Below are positions 16,332 through 25,414 of a stretch of 64,000 nt of DNA, in pieces. The position numbers and the translations under genes are program-made. The notes under the pieces are model-generated. The model was not told the DNA's origin and searched no databases. It saw only the letters and a program-made list of their open reading frames with translations. The stretch is from Pseudovibrio ascidiaceicola (GTDB taxonomy: Bacteria > Pseudomonadota > Alphaproteobacteria > Rhizobiales > Stappiaceae). The stretch is from contig NZ_FOSK01000006.1 of NCBI RefSeq assembly GCF_900114245.1, positions 186,001 through 250,000 on the forward strand. The letters run 5' to 3'. Position 1 is the stretch's first letter, and each line of letters starts with the position of its first letter.

Positions 16332-17762
16332 TTATGCGTCTTTGGAACCCACAAATGCGATACGCAGCATGTTTGTGGAACCCGGGGTGCCGAATGGAAC
16401 ACCAGCGGAAACCAGAACGCGCTGACCTGGCTTTGCAAAACCTTCGGTGTTTGCAAGGCAGCATGCGCGGTCGATGAGGTCTTCCTCAGTCGCTGCATCC
16501 TGATTGGCAACACAGTGCAGACCCCAACCGATGGTCAGGCGGCGAACTGTGGAGATTTCAGGAGAGAACGCAATGATTGGTGTTGCAGGACGTTCGCGGG
16601 ATGCGCGCAGTGCTGTGCCACCAGATGCGGTGTAGGAAATAATCGCTGCCAGATCCAGAGTTTCAGCGACCTGATGAGCTGCAGCAGTGATTGCGTCAGC
16701 GCCGGTTGCTTCTGGTTCTGTACGCTGAGCATGGATGATGGAACGGTAGTTCTCGTCCTGCTCAACTTCCACGGCGATCTTGTCCATGGTTGTGACGGCT
16801 TCTGTCGGGAAGTCACCAGCAGCAGATTCTGCGGAGAGCATCACTGCGTCTGCGCCTTCAAACACTGCGTTTGCCACGTCAGAAACTTCTGCGCGGGTTG
16901 GCACTGGAGAAGTGATCATGCTTTCAAGCATCTGCGTTGCAACAACAACTGGCTTACCAGCTTTGCGGCATGCGCGGATCATGCGCTTCTGAAGGCCTGG
17001 AACCTGCTCGAGTGGCATTTCAACGCCAAGGTCACCACGGGCAACCATGATTGCGTCGGACAGTTCGATGATCTCTGAGAGACGGTCGATTGCCTGAGGC
17101 TTCTCGATTTTTGCCAGAACACCAACGCGGCCCTGAGTGGTGTTGCGTACTTCGATGAGGTCTTCTGGACGCTGTACGAAGGACAGTGCGACCCAGTCAA
17201 CTTTTGCATCGAGAGCAGCAAGAAGATCTGCGCGGTCTTTTTCGGTCAATGCACCAACAGGGATTTCTGTATCTGGAACAGAAACGCCTTTGCGGTTGGA
17301 GATCTTGCCGCCCACTTCAACAGTGGTCACGCAGCGTTTTGGAGACGCTTCAGTTACACGCAGGCAAACTTTGCCATCATCTACAAGAAGGCGGTGGCCA
17401 ACTTCGAGGCTGCCAAGAATTTCTGGGTGTGGGAGGTATACGCGGGATGCGTCACCTGGAGCGTCGTTTGCGTCTACAACAAAGGTTGCGCCATTTTCTA
17501 GGACTGGCTTTGCGTCATCTGCGAAAGTGCCAACGCGCAGTTTAGGACCCTGCAAGTCAGCGAGAATGCCGATTGGACGGCCTACTTCTGCTTCTACTTC
17601 GCGGATGCGACCAACCAAATTGTTGAGAACTTCGTGGGAGGAATGGCTCATGTTGATGCGGAAAACATCGGCACCTGCAAGCCATAGCTGTTTGATTGCT
17701 TCTTTTTCGGAAGACGCCGGGCCGAGAGTTGCTAGAATTTTGACCCGTCTATTACGCTTCAT
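16332..17762 (-). CDS. pyk: Pyruvate kinase
   Basis: This 476-residue glycolytic enzyme makes pyruvate and ATP from phosphoenolpyruvate and ADP. Seen are RRVKILATLGPASS, FRINMSHSSHE with Arg35, the B domain from about residue 70, KIEKPQAI with the active-site lysine, MVARGDLGVEMPLEQVP and MLESMI. The C-terminal regulatory domain is present. Its start overlaps the stop of the DUF1036 gene by four bases, a conserved arrangement in Rhizobiales. Confidence 0.96.
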   Translation of the reverse strand: MKRNRRVKILATLGPASSEKEAIKQLWLAGADVFRINMSHSSHEVLNNLVGRIREVEAEVGRPIGILADLQGPKLRVGTFADDAKPVLENGATFVVDANDAPGDASRVYLPHPEILGSLEVGHRLLVDDGKVCLRVTEASPKRCVTTVEVGGKISNRKGVSVPDTEIPVGALTEKDRADLLAALDAKVDWVALSFVQRPEDLIEVRNTTQGRVGVLAKIEKPQAIDRLSEIIELSDAIMVARGDLGVEMPLEQVPGLQKRMIRACRKAGKPVVVATQMLESMITSPVPTRAEVSDVANAVFEGADAVMLSAESAAGDFPTEAVTTMDKIAVEVEQDENYRSIIHAQRTEPEATGADAITAAAHQVAETLDLAAIISYTASGGTALRASRERPATPIIAFSPEISTVRRLTIGWGLHCVANQDAATEEDLIDRACCLANTEGFAKPGQRVLVSAGVPFGTPGSTNMLRIAFVGSKDA

Positions 17763-18253
17763 CGTCCACCTGTTCCTTGCTCTACCGGCTCCGTCAGCTG
17801 GACCGTCCAGCTGCTTTGCTCGCCTGTATCTATTTCAAAGAAACCTGTTCGCTCATAACCGCGAGCGACACAGTCTTCTATACCGCGAATGGTGAACTTT
17901 TTTTGACGTACACACATATACGCCTTGCCATCCCATTCGCCATTTTGATCCGTTTGTACTGCGTACAAGTAATAGTAACGTGACGCCAAATCCCCGGACA
18001 CCAGTGTGTCGCAGGTGTTTTTGTCGATGGTCCACCATCCTTCGGTGATCCAATCGGCGCCATCGCGGTAGCCTATTGCGATGTTAACTGTGCTTTCGGT
18101 CTTATTACATGCGCGAAAGTCCGCTTTAGCAGAGGGGATCTGCTGAAAGCTCAGAACTCCAAAAGCAACACAGGCAAGAGCCAGTGAATTTTTCCGAAAA
18201 CGGTTTATTACAGCAGATGCGAAGTCGTTTCTGGATGTTCTCATAACAGTCAT
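17759..18253 (-). CDS. DUF1036 secreted protein upstream of pyk
   Basis: About 164 residues with a hydrophobic signal region (SLALACVAFGVLSFQQIPSAKA) and a DUF1036 domain: FRACNKTESTVNIAIGYRDGADWITEGWWTIDKNTCDTL, YYYLYAVQTD and a C-terminal FFEIDTGEQSSWTVQLTE. The function is unknown. It overlaps pyk by four bases and is probably cotranscribed with it. Start uncertain: ATG 18253 or 18244, both without a strong ribosome site. Confidence 0.82.
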   Translation of the reverse strand: MTVMRTSRNDFASAVINRFRKNSLALACVAFGVLSFQQIPSAKADFRACNKTESTVNIAIGYRDGADWITEGWWTIDKNTCDTLVSGDLASRYYYLYAVQTDQNGEWDGKAYMCVRQKKFTIRGIEDCVARGYERTGFFEIDTGEQSSWTVQLTEPVEQGTGGR

Positions 18254-19247
18254 ATGTACAGCTACAAACGGCAGTTTAATGCGTTCAGTTGATGCCCTTG
18301 TCAACGTGGTTCAGCCCATGGCCGACGTGATTTCGAGCACGACTAAAGGGTAATACAGGTTGTTCTGAGTAAAGAACGTTGCCCCAACTCACCATTGACC
18401 ATGCAAAAACGGCAGGATCATGAATTGGCTTAAACCCGACATGTCATGCTTTGGTTGCGCCACCCTTACTCTGGATGAGTGTGGACGACCCCCGTTAACA
18501 TTTGAAATATGATCCAAAAGTCGGACCTTACCTCTAGGAATCTGAATATCTTTATTGGCCTGAGTTCTACATGGAATCAAGAGAAAAGCCAAAAAACAGT
18601 GTTACCTCCCACAGTTCCTGCCCTTTTTAGAACTGATTTTTTGAAAGATAAGACAAAGAGATAAACAGCGTTTCGGACAAATGTCCGGTTTGGGACCCTG
18701 AATAATGAACATTGGGAGATTATCAAAAACTCGTATTACGTAGCGGAGTCCAAAGTTGTTTCTTGATACTGCGACACTTTGTCGAGTTTTGATTGAGGCA
18801 CATGTTCCGCTGAATGGAAAACGTGAATTTGTTATCTTAAATTTCCGAGTGAAGACTTTTAGTTAGCAGATCGGTTCTCTGATATATTTAGAGAGCGAAT
18901 TTGTCGCGCAGATTTATCTTTGGACAATTGTGAGTATGTTTTGATCGAGGTATCAATGCGTACGTAGCGGCACTTATTTTTGTGCCAATCTACTGGGGCT
19001 ACCTGATAATGAATGTCAGATAGGGGAAATGGGCCACAATGCTAGGATGAATTTCCGTCAGGTCAGTGCCAATAGATTGTGCAGCAATTGAGGCAGCTGT
19101 TTTATATTCCCATTGAAATTCAGTTCATCCCCCAGAACCTGTAAAGGTTGCTGAAAAGAGGTCGTGAACGGTTGACCCGTGTGCTCAGTTCTGGCAGCAA
19201 GACAACAAGGTTAATGGTGTTTCGCACGAACGTAAGGTGGATTTCAT
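18254..19247. other. Long AT-rich non-coding region before gapR
   Basis: Nearly 1 kb without a believable gene on either strand; the only frame above 60 codons is unlikely. I see a short palindrome CGGACA/TGTCCG near 18676 and an inverted TCTCT/AGAGA pair near 18875-18893, but no tRNA, terminator or repeat family. It may hold a long gapR leader, an unrecognised RNA gene or decayed sequence. Confidence 0.4.
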
Positions 19248-19514
19248 ATGTCAGATGCCGGTGGTGTAGCAGCAGATCAGCTGCGTGCTTTTATTGAACG
19301 TATTGAACGTCTTGAAGAAGAGAAAAAAGTTATCGCGGACGACATCAAGGATGTTTATGCGGAATCTAAGGGGAACGGCTTTGACGTGAAGGTAATGCGC
19401 AAAATCGTTTCCTTGCGTAAACGCAAGCCGCATGAGCGTGAAGAAGAAGAGGCAATCCTCGATCTTTACCTGCATGCTCTCGGCATGGCAGGCCCAGTAA
19501 TGGAAGACGCATAA
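19248..19514 (+). CDS. gapR: Nucleoid-associated protein GapR (DUF2312)
   Basis: This 88-residue coiled-coil protein matches Gap[76 protein letters not shown]. In Caulobacter it forms a clamp around overtwisted, AT-rich DNA ahead of forks and RNA polymerase and helps topoisomerases. AAGGTGG precedes ATG 19248. It is a single gene with its own terminator, after an unusually long intergenic region. Confidence 0.94.
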   Translation: MSDAGGVAADQLRAFIERIERLEEEKKVIADDIKDVYAESKGNGFDVKVMRKIVSLRKRKPHEREEEEAILDLYLHALGMAGPVMEDA

Positions 19515-19586
19515 GCGCTCCAACTGGTGAGAGCACCGCGTGTTATATGTATGCGCGAGCTGGCTCTTAGCGCGAGTTCTGAAAGA

Positions 19587-19616
19587 GGCTCCTTACTGCG
19601 GTGAGGGGCCTTTTTT
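19587..19616 (+). terminator. Terminator of gapR
   Basis: GGCTCCT pairs with AGGGGCC (one G-U) and is followed by six T. Confidence 0.8.
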
Positions 19617-19755
19617 GTGTTTGTGGAGTGCTGAGAGGTGCCTGAACAGGCAGTGGTGATTGGCTTTGTTGGTATTGGATGGGCTAGCTGAGGGCAGGAG
19701 AGTGCTTCCACGGCATTTGATGCCGTGCTGGCGAGCATTTATTATAGTGGGTGGT

Positions 19756-21447
19756 CTATCTGGAGGAGACTTTCATCTCGCCTGTATAGATCGAGTCCAG
19801 CCATGCAATTGCTGATCCGCGGTTGATCCGTTTGCGAATTGAGCGGTATGGCGTTTGGGTCAGAGCATCCTTTAAAACCGTTGTTACAGGGCTCATCAGA
19901 ACCGCCAGTTGGTTCTGGTCAGGGTGCTGCATGGTGATGGTGCGGCGGTTGCTTGCTGTCCATGTTGGATCAAGCATCAGCACTGCGTTTGCTTCTGGTG
20001 CAGAATGGAAACCTACCAACGGAGATCCATAGACTGGGGCCTTTGTCACAACAGTCTGTTGAGCTGGTTGTGATTTCGGCATTAAGTCTGGCAGGCGCTG
20101 CTCTGAGAAGAGAGCCTGTGCAGTGAGCGCAGTTTTTTTGTTGAACTTGCTCTTTGGTAGATCTGTATTCGCGGCAGGAGAGGCGTAGGCAAGTTGTGTG
20201 CCTACAAGCGGACGGAGGCTGTCAGGTGTTTGCTCGCCAGTTGCTGCAATGATCGCTGCAATGCCATCCTTTGGTGTTTCCACTTTTTGCGGAATAACTT
20301 GAGCGCGCTTCGGCGTTGCAGGGGTGGCCGCCGGCAAAGCGGCGACCTGAAGGATTTGTTGTGGTTTTATGCGCGGGCGAGCGGAGGCAAACAGATTGAG
20401 ATTCTGTTCTGCTGGTGCAGGCGTTGCTTCGCTCTCTTCTTGCGGCTTTGCATATGGTTTTGCTGACGCCAAAATCGATGGTGATGCCGCCCCAGGAACC
20501 GGGCTCGCTGCTGGCTGAGTTGCCAGCAACGCCACTTTTGGCTGCGGAATAGCGTTAAACTCGGTTTCTACCCGGCGACTTGGATCTGGCTCACGCACTT
20601 TTGGTGCTTTTGTTGCCGGAGTTGGTGCCGGTTTGCTTCCTTCGTTGTTGCCTGAATTGCTGAACAGGCGGGAGAAGAAGCTTCCACCACTGTTGGACGA
20701 GCTTGCCCTAGCACTTGCTTTTGACGATGAAGTGGAGCGACTGGCAACACTGGTTGAGCGGCCTGAATCTTTCCGTTTTACAGCGGCAAGCGTCTGCTTG
20801 TAACGCGCCATTGGTTTTCCATCGGAAGGGACGTGAATGGTGTCACCTTTTGGAAATACCTTTGCCAATTGAGAGCGGCTCATGCGTGGCCAATGGCGTA
20901 CAGAGCCGGTGTCCATGTGAACAAACGGCGTATTTGAGCGCGGATAGTAGCCAACGCCGCCAACATGCTGGCGCAGACCAAGCGCGCGCAGTTTTGCTGT
21001 GCTTACACCGGGAATGAAGAAGTCCATTGCGCGGCCTCTGGTGTGCTGGCTGTTTTTAGCCACACCGCTGGAGCGCTTACGGAGCATGTTGTTGGTTTTA
21101 GGCGACCGATAAGCGGAGACAACATGGATGTACTTGCTTGTGCCTGCTTTCTGGTAAACTTCCCAGATGAGGTCAAACAGTTCAGGATCCATTTTCGTTG
21201 GCTCTTTTTGGCGCCAATCCCGAAGGAAATTGTTGAGCTTGCGAAGGCCTTCTTTGTCATAGCGGCCATTCCGCTTGAAGGTGATTTCCGCCCGCTCTTT
21301 CGTGTGGGTGAAGTACAGCTTGAGCGTGCGTGTGCTCGCACTGGCCGAAGCAATTGAGGTGAGGAAGAACGCACAAAGAACCGCTGCGACCAGCATTGAA
21401 ATGCCAGGCAGACGTTTACCAAAGTCCGAGCGCCCGAATGCAATCAT
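19756..21447 (-). CDS. DUF882 (peptidase M15-like) cell-wall protein with long linker tail
   Basis: About 563 residues. After a signal anchor (ISMLVAAVLCAFFLTSIASA) comes a DUF882 domain at about 45-205 with the zinc-site motifs SAYRSPKTN, SQHTRGRAMDFFIPG and VHMDTGSVRHWPRMSR, as in M15-type D,D- or L,D-peptidases. The remaining 350 residues are rich in Ser, Pro, Ala and Lys and look disordered. It probably acts on peptidoglycan in the periplasm, beside the L,D-transpeptidase gene. Start at ATG 21447 or TTG 21456. Confidence 0.85.
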   Translation of the reverse strand: MIAFGRSDFGKRLPGISMLVAAVLCAFFLTSIASASASTRTLKLYFTHTKERAEITFKRNGRYDKEGLRKLNNFLRDWRQKEPTKMDPELFDLIWEVYQKAGTSKYIHVVSAYRSPKTNNMLRKRSSGVAKNSQHTRGRAMDFFIPGVSTAKLRALGLRQHVGGVGYYPRSNTPFVHMDTGSVRHWPRMSRSQLAKVFPKGDTIHVPSDGKPMARYKQTLAAVKRKDSGRSTSVASRSTSSSKASARASSSNSGGSFFSRLFSNSGNNEGSKPAPTPATKAPKVREPDPSRRVETEFNAIPQPKVALLATQPAASPVPGAASPSILASAKPYAKPQEESEATPAPAEQNLNLFASARPRIKPQQILQVAALPAATPATPKRAQVIPQKVETPKDGIAAIIAATGEQTPDSLRPLVGTQLAYASPAANTDLPKSKFNKKTALTAQALFSEQRLPDLMPKSQPAQQTVVTKAPVYGSPLVGFHSAPEANAVLMLDPTWTASNRRTITMQHPDQNQLAVLMSPVTTVLKDALTQTPYRSIRKRINRGSAIAWLDSIYTGEMKVSSR

Positions 21448-21690
21448 GTCACGCAATTGAATCTCGCTTTCGCGTTATCGGCTAAAACCTTACCCCAGAG
21501 CCCCACCTCTTTATCTAGTGCGGACAAGGTTAATGAGCCTTTACTTTAGTTACAATTAACGCGAACTAGTGACTTCACGGCAACAATCCAAGTTTTTTGC
21601 CAGATTCCGCTATTTACATGCGACAAATGCGCGCGAATCCGCACGCATAAGTCGTCATGTTATTGTGGATACATGTGGATAGTGACGATT

Positions 21691-23343
21691 TTAAAGATTC
21701 AGAGCGTCGATCGTTGCTTGATTATGTCCGTAAATATCCGGACGTCTTTGCAGCTTTCCAGCTTCATCCACAAATGCGGTGAAGTAAGAGATATGCACCG
21801 GGATATCCCTCTGCAGATTCACTTGGGTCTGCTTCTTGCCGACAAGTGAGCGGATGTAATTACCCGTCATCGTGTTTTGCGTGGCCATCAATGCATCGGC
21901 AAATTCAAACGGGTTTTGCACGCGGACGCAGCCGTGTGAAAAGGCGCGCTCAGACCGATTGAATAGCGATTTAGACGGCGTGTCGTGCAAGTACACGTTG
22001 TGTTTGTTCGGGAACATGAACTTGATTTTGCCGAGTGCATTGCCGCGGCCCGGACGCTGACGAATGCGGATCTGCTTGAAGGTCACAGCATCCCAGTTCA
22101 CACGGCGAGGATCAACGATCTTGCCGCCGTACACGATCTCGTAGTTGCCCTTTTGCAGGTAGCTTTGTGGGTTGCTTGCGCGCAGTTCCGGCAAAAGCTC
22201 CTTTGATGCGATGGAATATGGGACGTTCCAGTATGGATTCACGATTACATGCTGCATCTTGTCTGAAAAAACCGGTGTCTTGTTGGAGCGTTTGCCAACA
22301 ACGACGCGGGTTTCATAAAGAACAAAGCCATCCATGTTCAAACGAACCATGAACTCTGGAATATTTACGCGCAGATGGGTTTCGCCCAGCTCTCGCGGCA
22401 TCCAGCGCCAGCGTTCCATGTTTGCAATCACGTCATTGATTGGGTCACCGCTAACGCGCCCATTGAGGGCAAGCAATGTGCGCGGGCCAACTGCGCCATC
22501 TGGATGCAGGCCGTTTGCAGCCTGAAATGCCTCAACTGCATAAGCCAGATCCTGCGTGTAGACGTTCATCTGAGATTCAACTGCTGGAACACTCAGGCGC
22601 TCGCGAAGAACGGCAACGCGGGAGCTTTTTACTCCAACTTTCAGGACTTTGCCGGCTGGAATGACAACCTGCTCTTCGAGGCTGCCATTTTCAGTATGTT
22701 CTCTTAGTTCAGCAAGCTGCTTCTTCAGCGCTTTGTATTCTGCATGCGGAGGATTGAAAGCCGCTAGAGTTTTGGCTGGAGCAACCGAGTGCGCTATGGA
22801 TGTCAGCGCTTCAATCGGGTCTGGCCTTTCTGGGCGAAGGGTAATGTCCTCTGAAATTGCATAGGGGCTGACGCGACCTGCCTGGGCATCCTCTGCGTAC
22901 TTGAGGATAGAATGGGTCAGCTCAAGCTCTGCTGCTGCAATTTGCTCTGGGGTTGCTTTGCCATCTGCATTGAAGCCTGCTGCTGGCACCGGGTAGTCGG
23001 CGGCGTGCAGGCCTTCTTTTTCGGCTGATTGCAACGTTTCCATAACGGACAATGCGCTGGCGGAGAGCTTGCCTTTCAGGATCCAGGCGGGCTGGAAGCT
23101 TCTGTTTTCGTAGAACAGTTTTGCGGCTGCTGCTTCGCGTTTTGCATGGAAGTTCTGGCGGCGGTGCTTTTTGCTAAGTGCCTGCTGAATTTCCTGCGCA
23201 ACAGGATTCGACTGAGCGAGGTTTACTTGCTCGAGCTGCTCGTCAAAATTGTCAGGAATTGCGGCTTGCGCAGAATACATAGTTGACGAAAGCGCAATAA
23301 CTGCCCCTGCGAGCAATGCTGATGTGCTCGTTCTACCAAACAT
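21691..23343 (-). CDS. L,D-transpeptidase, YcbB/LdtD type
   Basis: This 550-residue secreted protein (signal peptide 1-27, ending AQA) has a peptidoglycan-binding domain around residues 245-300 (VAVLRERLSVP, AVEAFQAANGLHPDGAVGPRTLLALN) and a YkuD catalytic domain with HDTPSKSLFNRSERAFSHGCVRV, where the Cys is the nucleophile. Such enzymes form 3-3 crosslinks in the wall. It has the same direction as the DUF882 gene 234 bases downstream; both likely serve wall remodelling. Confidence 0.93.
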   Translation of the reverse strand: MFGRTSTSALLAGAVIALSSTMYSAQAAIPDNFDEQLEQVNLAQSNPVAQEIQQALSKKHRRQNFHAKREAAAAKLFYENRSFQPAWILKGKLSASALSVMETLQSAEKEGLHAADYPVPAAGFNADGKATPEQIAAAELELTHSILKYAEDAQAGRVSPYAISEDITLRPERPDPIEALTSIAHSVAPAKTLAAFNPPHAEYKALKKQLAELREHTENGSLEEQVVIPAGKVLKVGVKSSRVAVLRERLSVPAVESQMNVYTQDLAYAVEAFQAANGLHPDGAVGPRTLLALNGRVSGDPINDVIANMERWRWMPRELGETHLRVNIPEFMVRLNMDGFVLYETRVVVGKRSNKTPVFSDKMQHVIVNPYWNVPYSIASKELLPELRASNPQSYLQKGNYEIVYGGKIVDPRRVNWDAVTFKQIRIRQRPGRGNALGKIKFMFPNKHNVYLHDTPSKSLFNRSERAFSHGCVRVQNPFEFADALMATQNTMTGNYIRSLVGKKQTQVNLQRDIPVHISYFTAFVDEAGKLQRRPDIYGHNQATIDALNL

Positions 23344-23629
23344 TTATGACTACCCACCTGATAACTCTTTGATCTTTATAGGCACAAGAAAAATGCCTTA
23401 AGAATTAAGAGTGTTGTTTTGCCCAAACTTATATTTATTACGCATATACACTAATGCGTTTTGAGATAGCACGACAGCGTGATGTTTTAAATTCAAGGAT
23501 CAGTGATATGAACTTAAACCCACGGTTTTTTGTTAGTCGCTATGCTTTATCGATTTCTTGAGATGCACGCGCGCCTGTGGCTTGCGTGAGACTTACCCAT
23601 TAGCTTCTAACCATCCAGCAAACTGGGCT

Positions 23630-25186
23630 TTAGTGCGCAGTTTTGCTTTCCGGAGTTTCTTCCAGACCGTATTCCTTCAGCTTGCGATAAAGCGTTGAGC
23701 GCCCGATGCCCAAACGCTTAGCAACCTCGGTCATACGGCCTCCGTAATGGGAGATCGCTGTCCGGATCATTTCCTCTTCAACACTGATGAGCGTACGCAC
23801 GTGGCCTTCGCCATCGAGTGAACGCATGTATCCAAAGGGAGGTTGCTCCGCGTCGAAGGCTGAAACGGCTTCGACCTGAAGAAATCGTTCGTCCTGCTGT
23901 TCCTCCCATTTACTCGCTACACTTAGGGATGAAGAATAGACGTCAGCTTGCGGTTCTTTGTTTCCGGCAGGCGGTGCTGCCGCGTAACTCATTGGCGTAT
24001 CAGTCGCTTGAGCTATTTGCGGGAAGTCATCGCATGTCAGGCTTGGACCATCGCACAGGACAACGGCGCGGAATACTGCGTTTTCAAGTTGGCGAATGTT
24101 GCCAGGCCAGTCATAACTCTTAAGCATATTGACCGTGTTAGAAGTGATGCCCGTGACTTGAGGTTTGCTTTCTTCTGCAGCAAAACGCGCTAGGAAATGG
24201 CGAGTAAGCTCAGGAATATCCTCACTACGATCTCGTAGGGGTGGGATCCAGATTGGGAAGACGTTGAGGCGATAGTACAGATCTTCCCGGAACTTACCTT
24301 CTTTCACCTGATCGATCAGACGACGGTTGGTTGCCGAGATCAGGCGGAAATCTACTTTTATCGGCTTGCGTGCACCAACTGGGTCGACTTCACCCTCTTG
24401 CAGAGCGCGCAGGAGTTTTACCTGTACTTCCAGTGGGAGCTCGCCGACTTCGTCTAAGAAGAGAGTGCCGCCGCTGGCTTCCTGAAACTTGCCCATGTGT
24501 TTATCGACAGCGCCGGTGAATGCACCTTTCTCGTGACCAAAGAGAATAGATTCCACCAGATGGTCTGGAATAGCGCCACAGTTTACGGTGACAAATGGCT
24601 TGGACCGGCGCTCGCTGGAGCCTTGAATAGCGCGCGCGATCAGTTCTTTACCAACTCCAGACTCGCCTTCTATGAGGATCGGAATGTTGGAGGAGGCAGC
24701 TCTTTCGCCCAATCGCAGGACACGATCCATCGGCTCGGAACGTGTGACGATATTATCGAAGGTGAGGGTGCCTTCTGTGTGCTTGCGGATGCGGGTGAGT
24801 TCACCTTCCAGCGTAGCAACTTTGAGAAGGTTGGTGATGGACACCTGCAAGCGCTCAGGGCGGCTTGGCTTTACAACGAAATCCTGTGCACCAGCGCGCA
24901 TTGCTTCGATAACAGTTTCGATGCTGCCATTAGCCGTCTGAACAATGACAGGTACTGCATTTTTGGCGGCGCGTGTTTCTTTCAGGACCTGAAAGCCGTC
25001 TACTTCTGGCATCATCAGATCAAGGATGACCAGATCGATTTCTGTTTGGGCAGTTCCTGTAAGGATTTCCAGCGCTTCGCGACCATCGACACAGCTTTTG
25101 GAACGGTACCCGAAACGCTTTACGGCTTCTTCCAGCAAGCGTCGTTGGACCGGATCGTCATCTACGATCAAAATGCGCTGTGCCAT
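23630..25186 (-). CDS. Sigma-54-dependent response regulator (NtrC/DctD type)
   Basis: This 518-residue activator has a receiver domain (RILIVDDDP, phosphoacceptor Asp56 in VILDLMMPE), an AAA+ domain with Walker A GESGVGKE, the sigma-54 contact loop GAFTGA and the arginine-rich NRRL region, and a Fis-type helix-turn-helix at the C-terminus (MTEVAKRLGIGRSTLYRKLKEYGLE). No sensor kinase gene lies nearby, so the signal is unknown. The start is ATG 25186 after AAGGGA; the frame extends upstream to 25249 without a better site. Confidence 0.93.
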   Translation of the reverse strand: MAQRILIVDDDPVQRRLLEEAVKRFGYRSKSCVDGREALEILTGTAQTEIDLVILDLMMPEVDGFQVLKETRAAKNAVPVIVQTANGSIETVIEAMRAGAQDFVVKPSRPERLQVSITNLLKVATLEGELTRIRKHTEGTLTFDNIVTRSEPMDRVLRLGERAASSNIPILIEGESGVGKELIARAIQGSSERRSKPFVTVNCGAIPDHLVESILFGHEKGAFTGAVDKHMGKFQEASGGTLFLDEVGELPLEVQVKLLRALQEGEVDPVGARKPIKVDFRLISATNRRLIDQVKEGKFREDLYYRLNVFPIWIPPLRDRSEDIPELTRHFLARFAAEESKPQVTGITSNTVNMLKSYDWPGNIRQLENAVFRAVVLCDGPSLTCDDFPQIAQATDTPMSYAAAPPAGNKEPQADVYSSSLSVASKWEEQQDERFLQVEAVSAFDAEQPPFGYMRSLDGEGHVRTLISVEEEMIRTAISHYGGRMTEVAKRLGIGRSTLYRKLKEYGLEETPESKTAH

Positions 25187-25414
25187 GGGAAATCCCTTCA
25201 AATCGATTGGGCAGTAATGCATAGTGTGCCAATTCAGGTCATCCTGCACCTAATTTGGTAAACAAATTGCCCACTTCATTTTGGGGATCTTGTTAAAAGA
25301 CGCCATTGCATGTGTAAGGATTGGACGCATATTAAAACAGTGTACTGCAGAACTTGTTTTGCAGACCTCAGGTTTCTTTTCTGGCGCAATGCCATCCCAT
25401 AATCGGACGCTCAT

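Noticed and set aside
18389..18592. 67-codon reverse frame in the long gap before gapR
   Set aside because: Unusual composition, no ribosome site, no neighbours on that strand.
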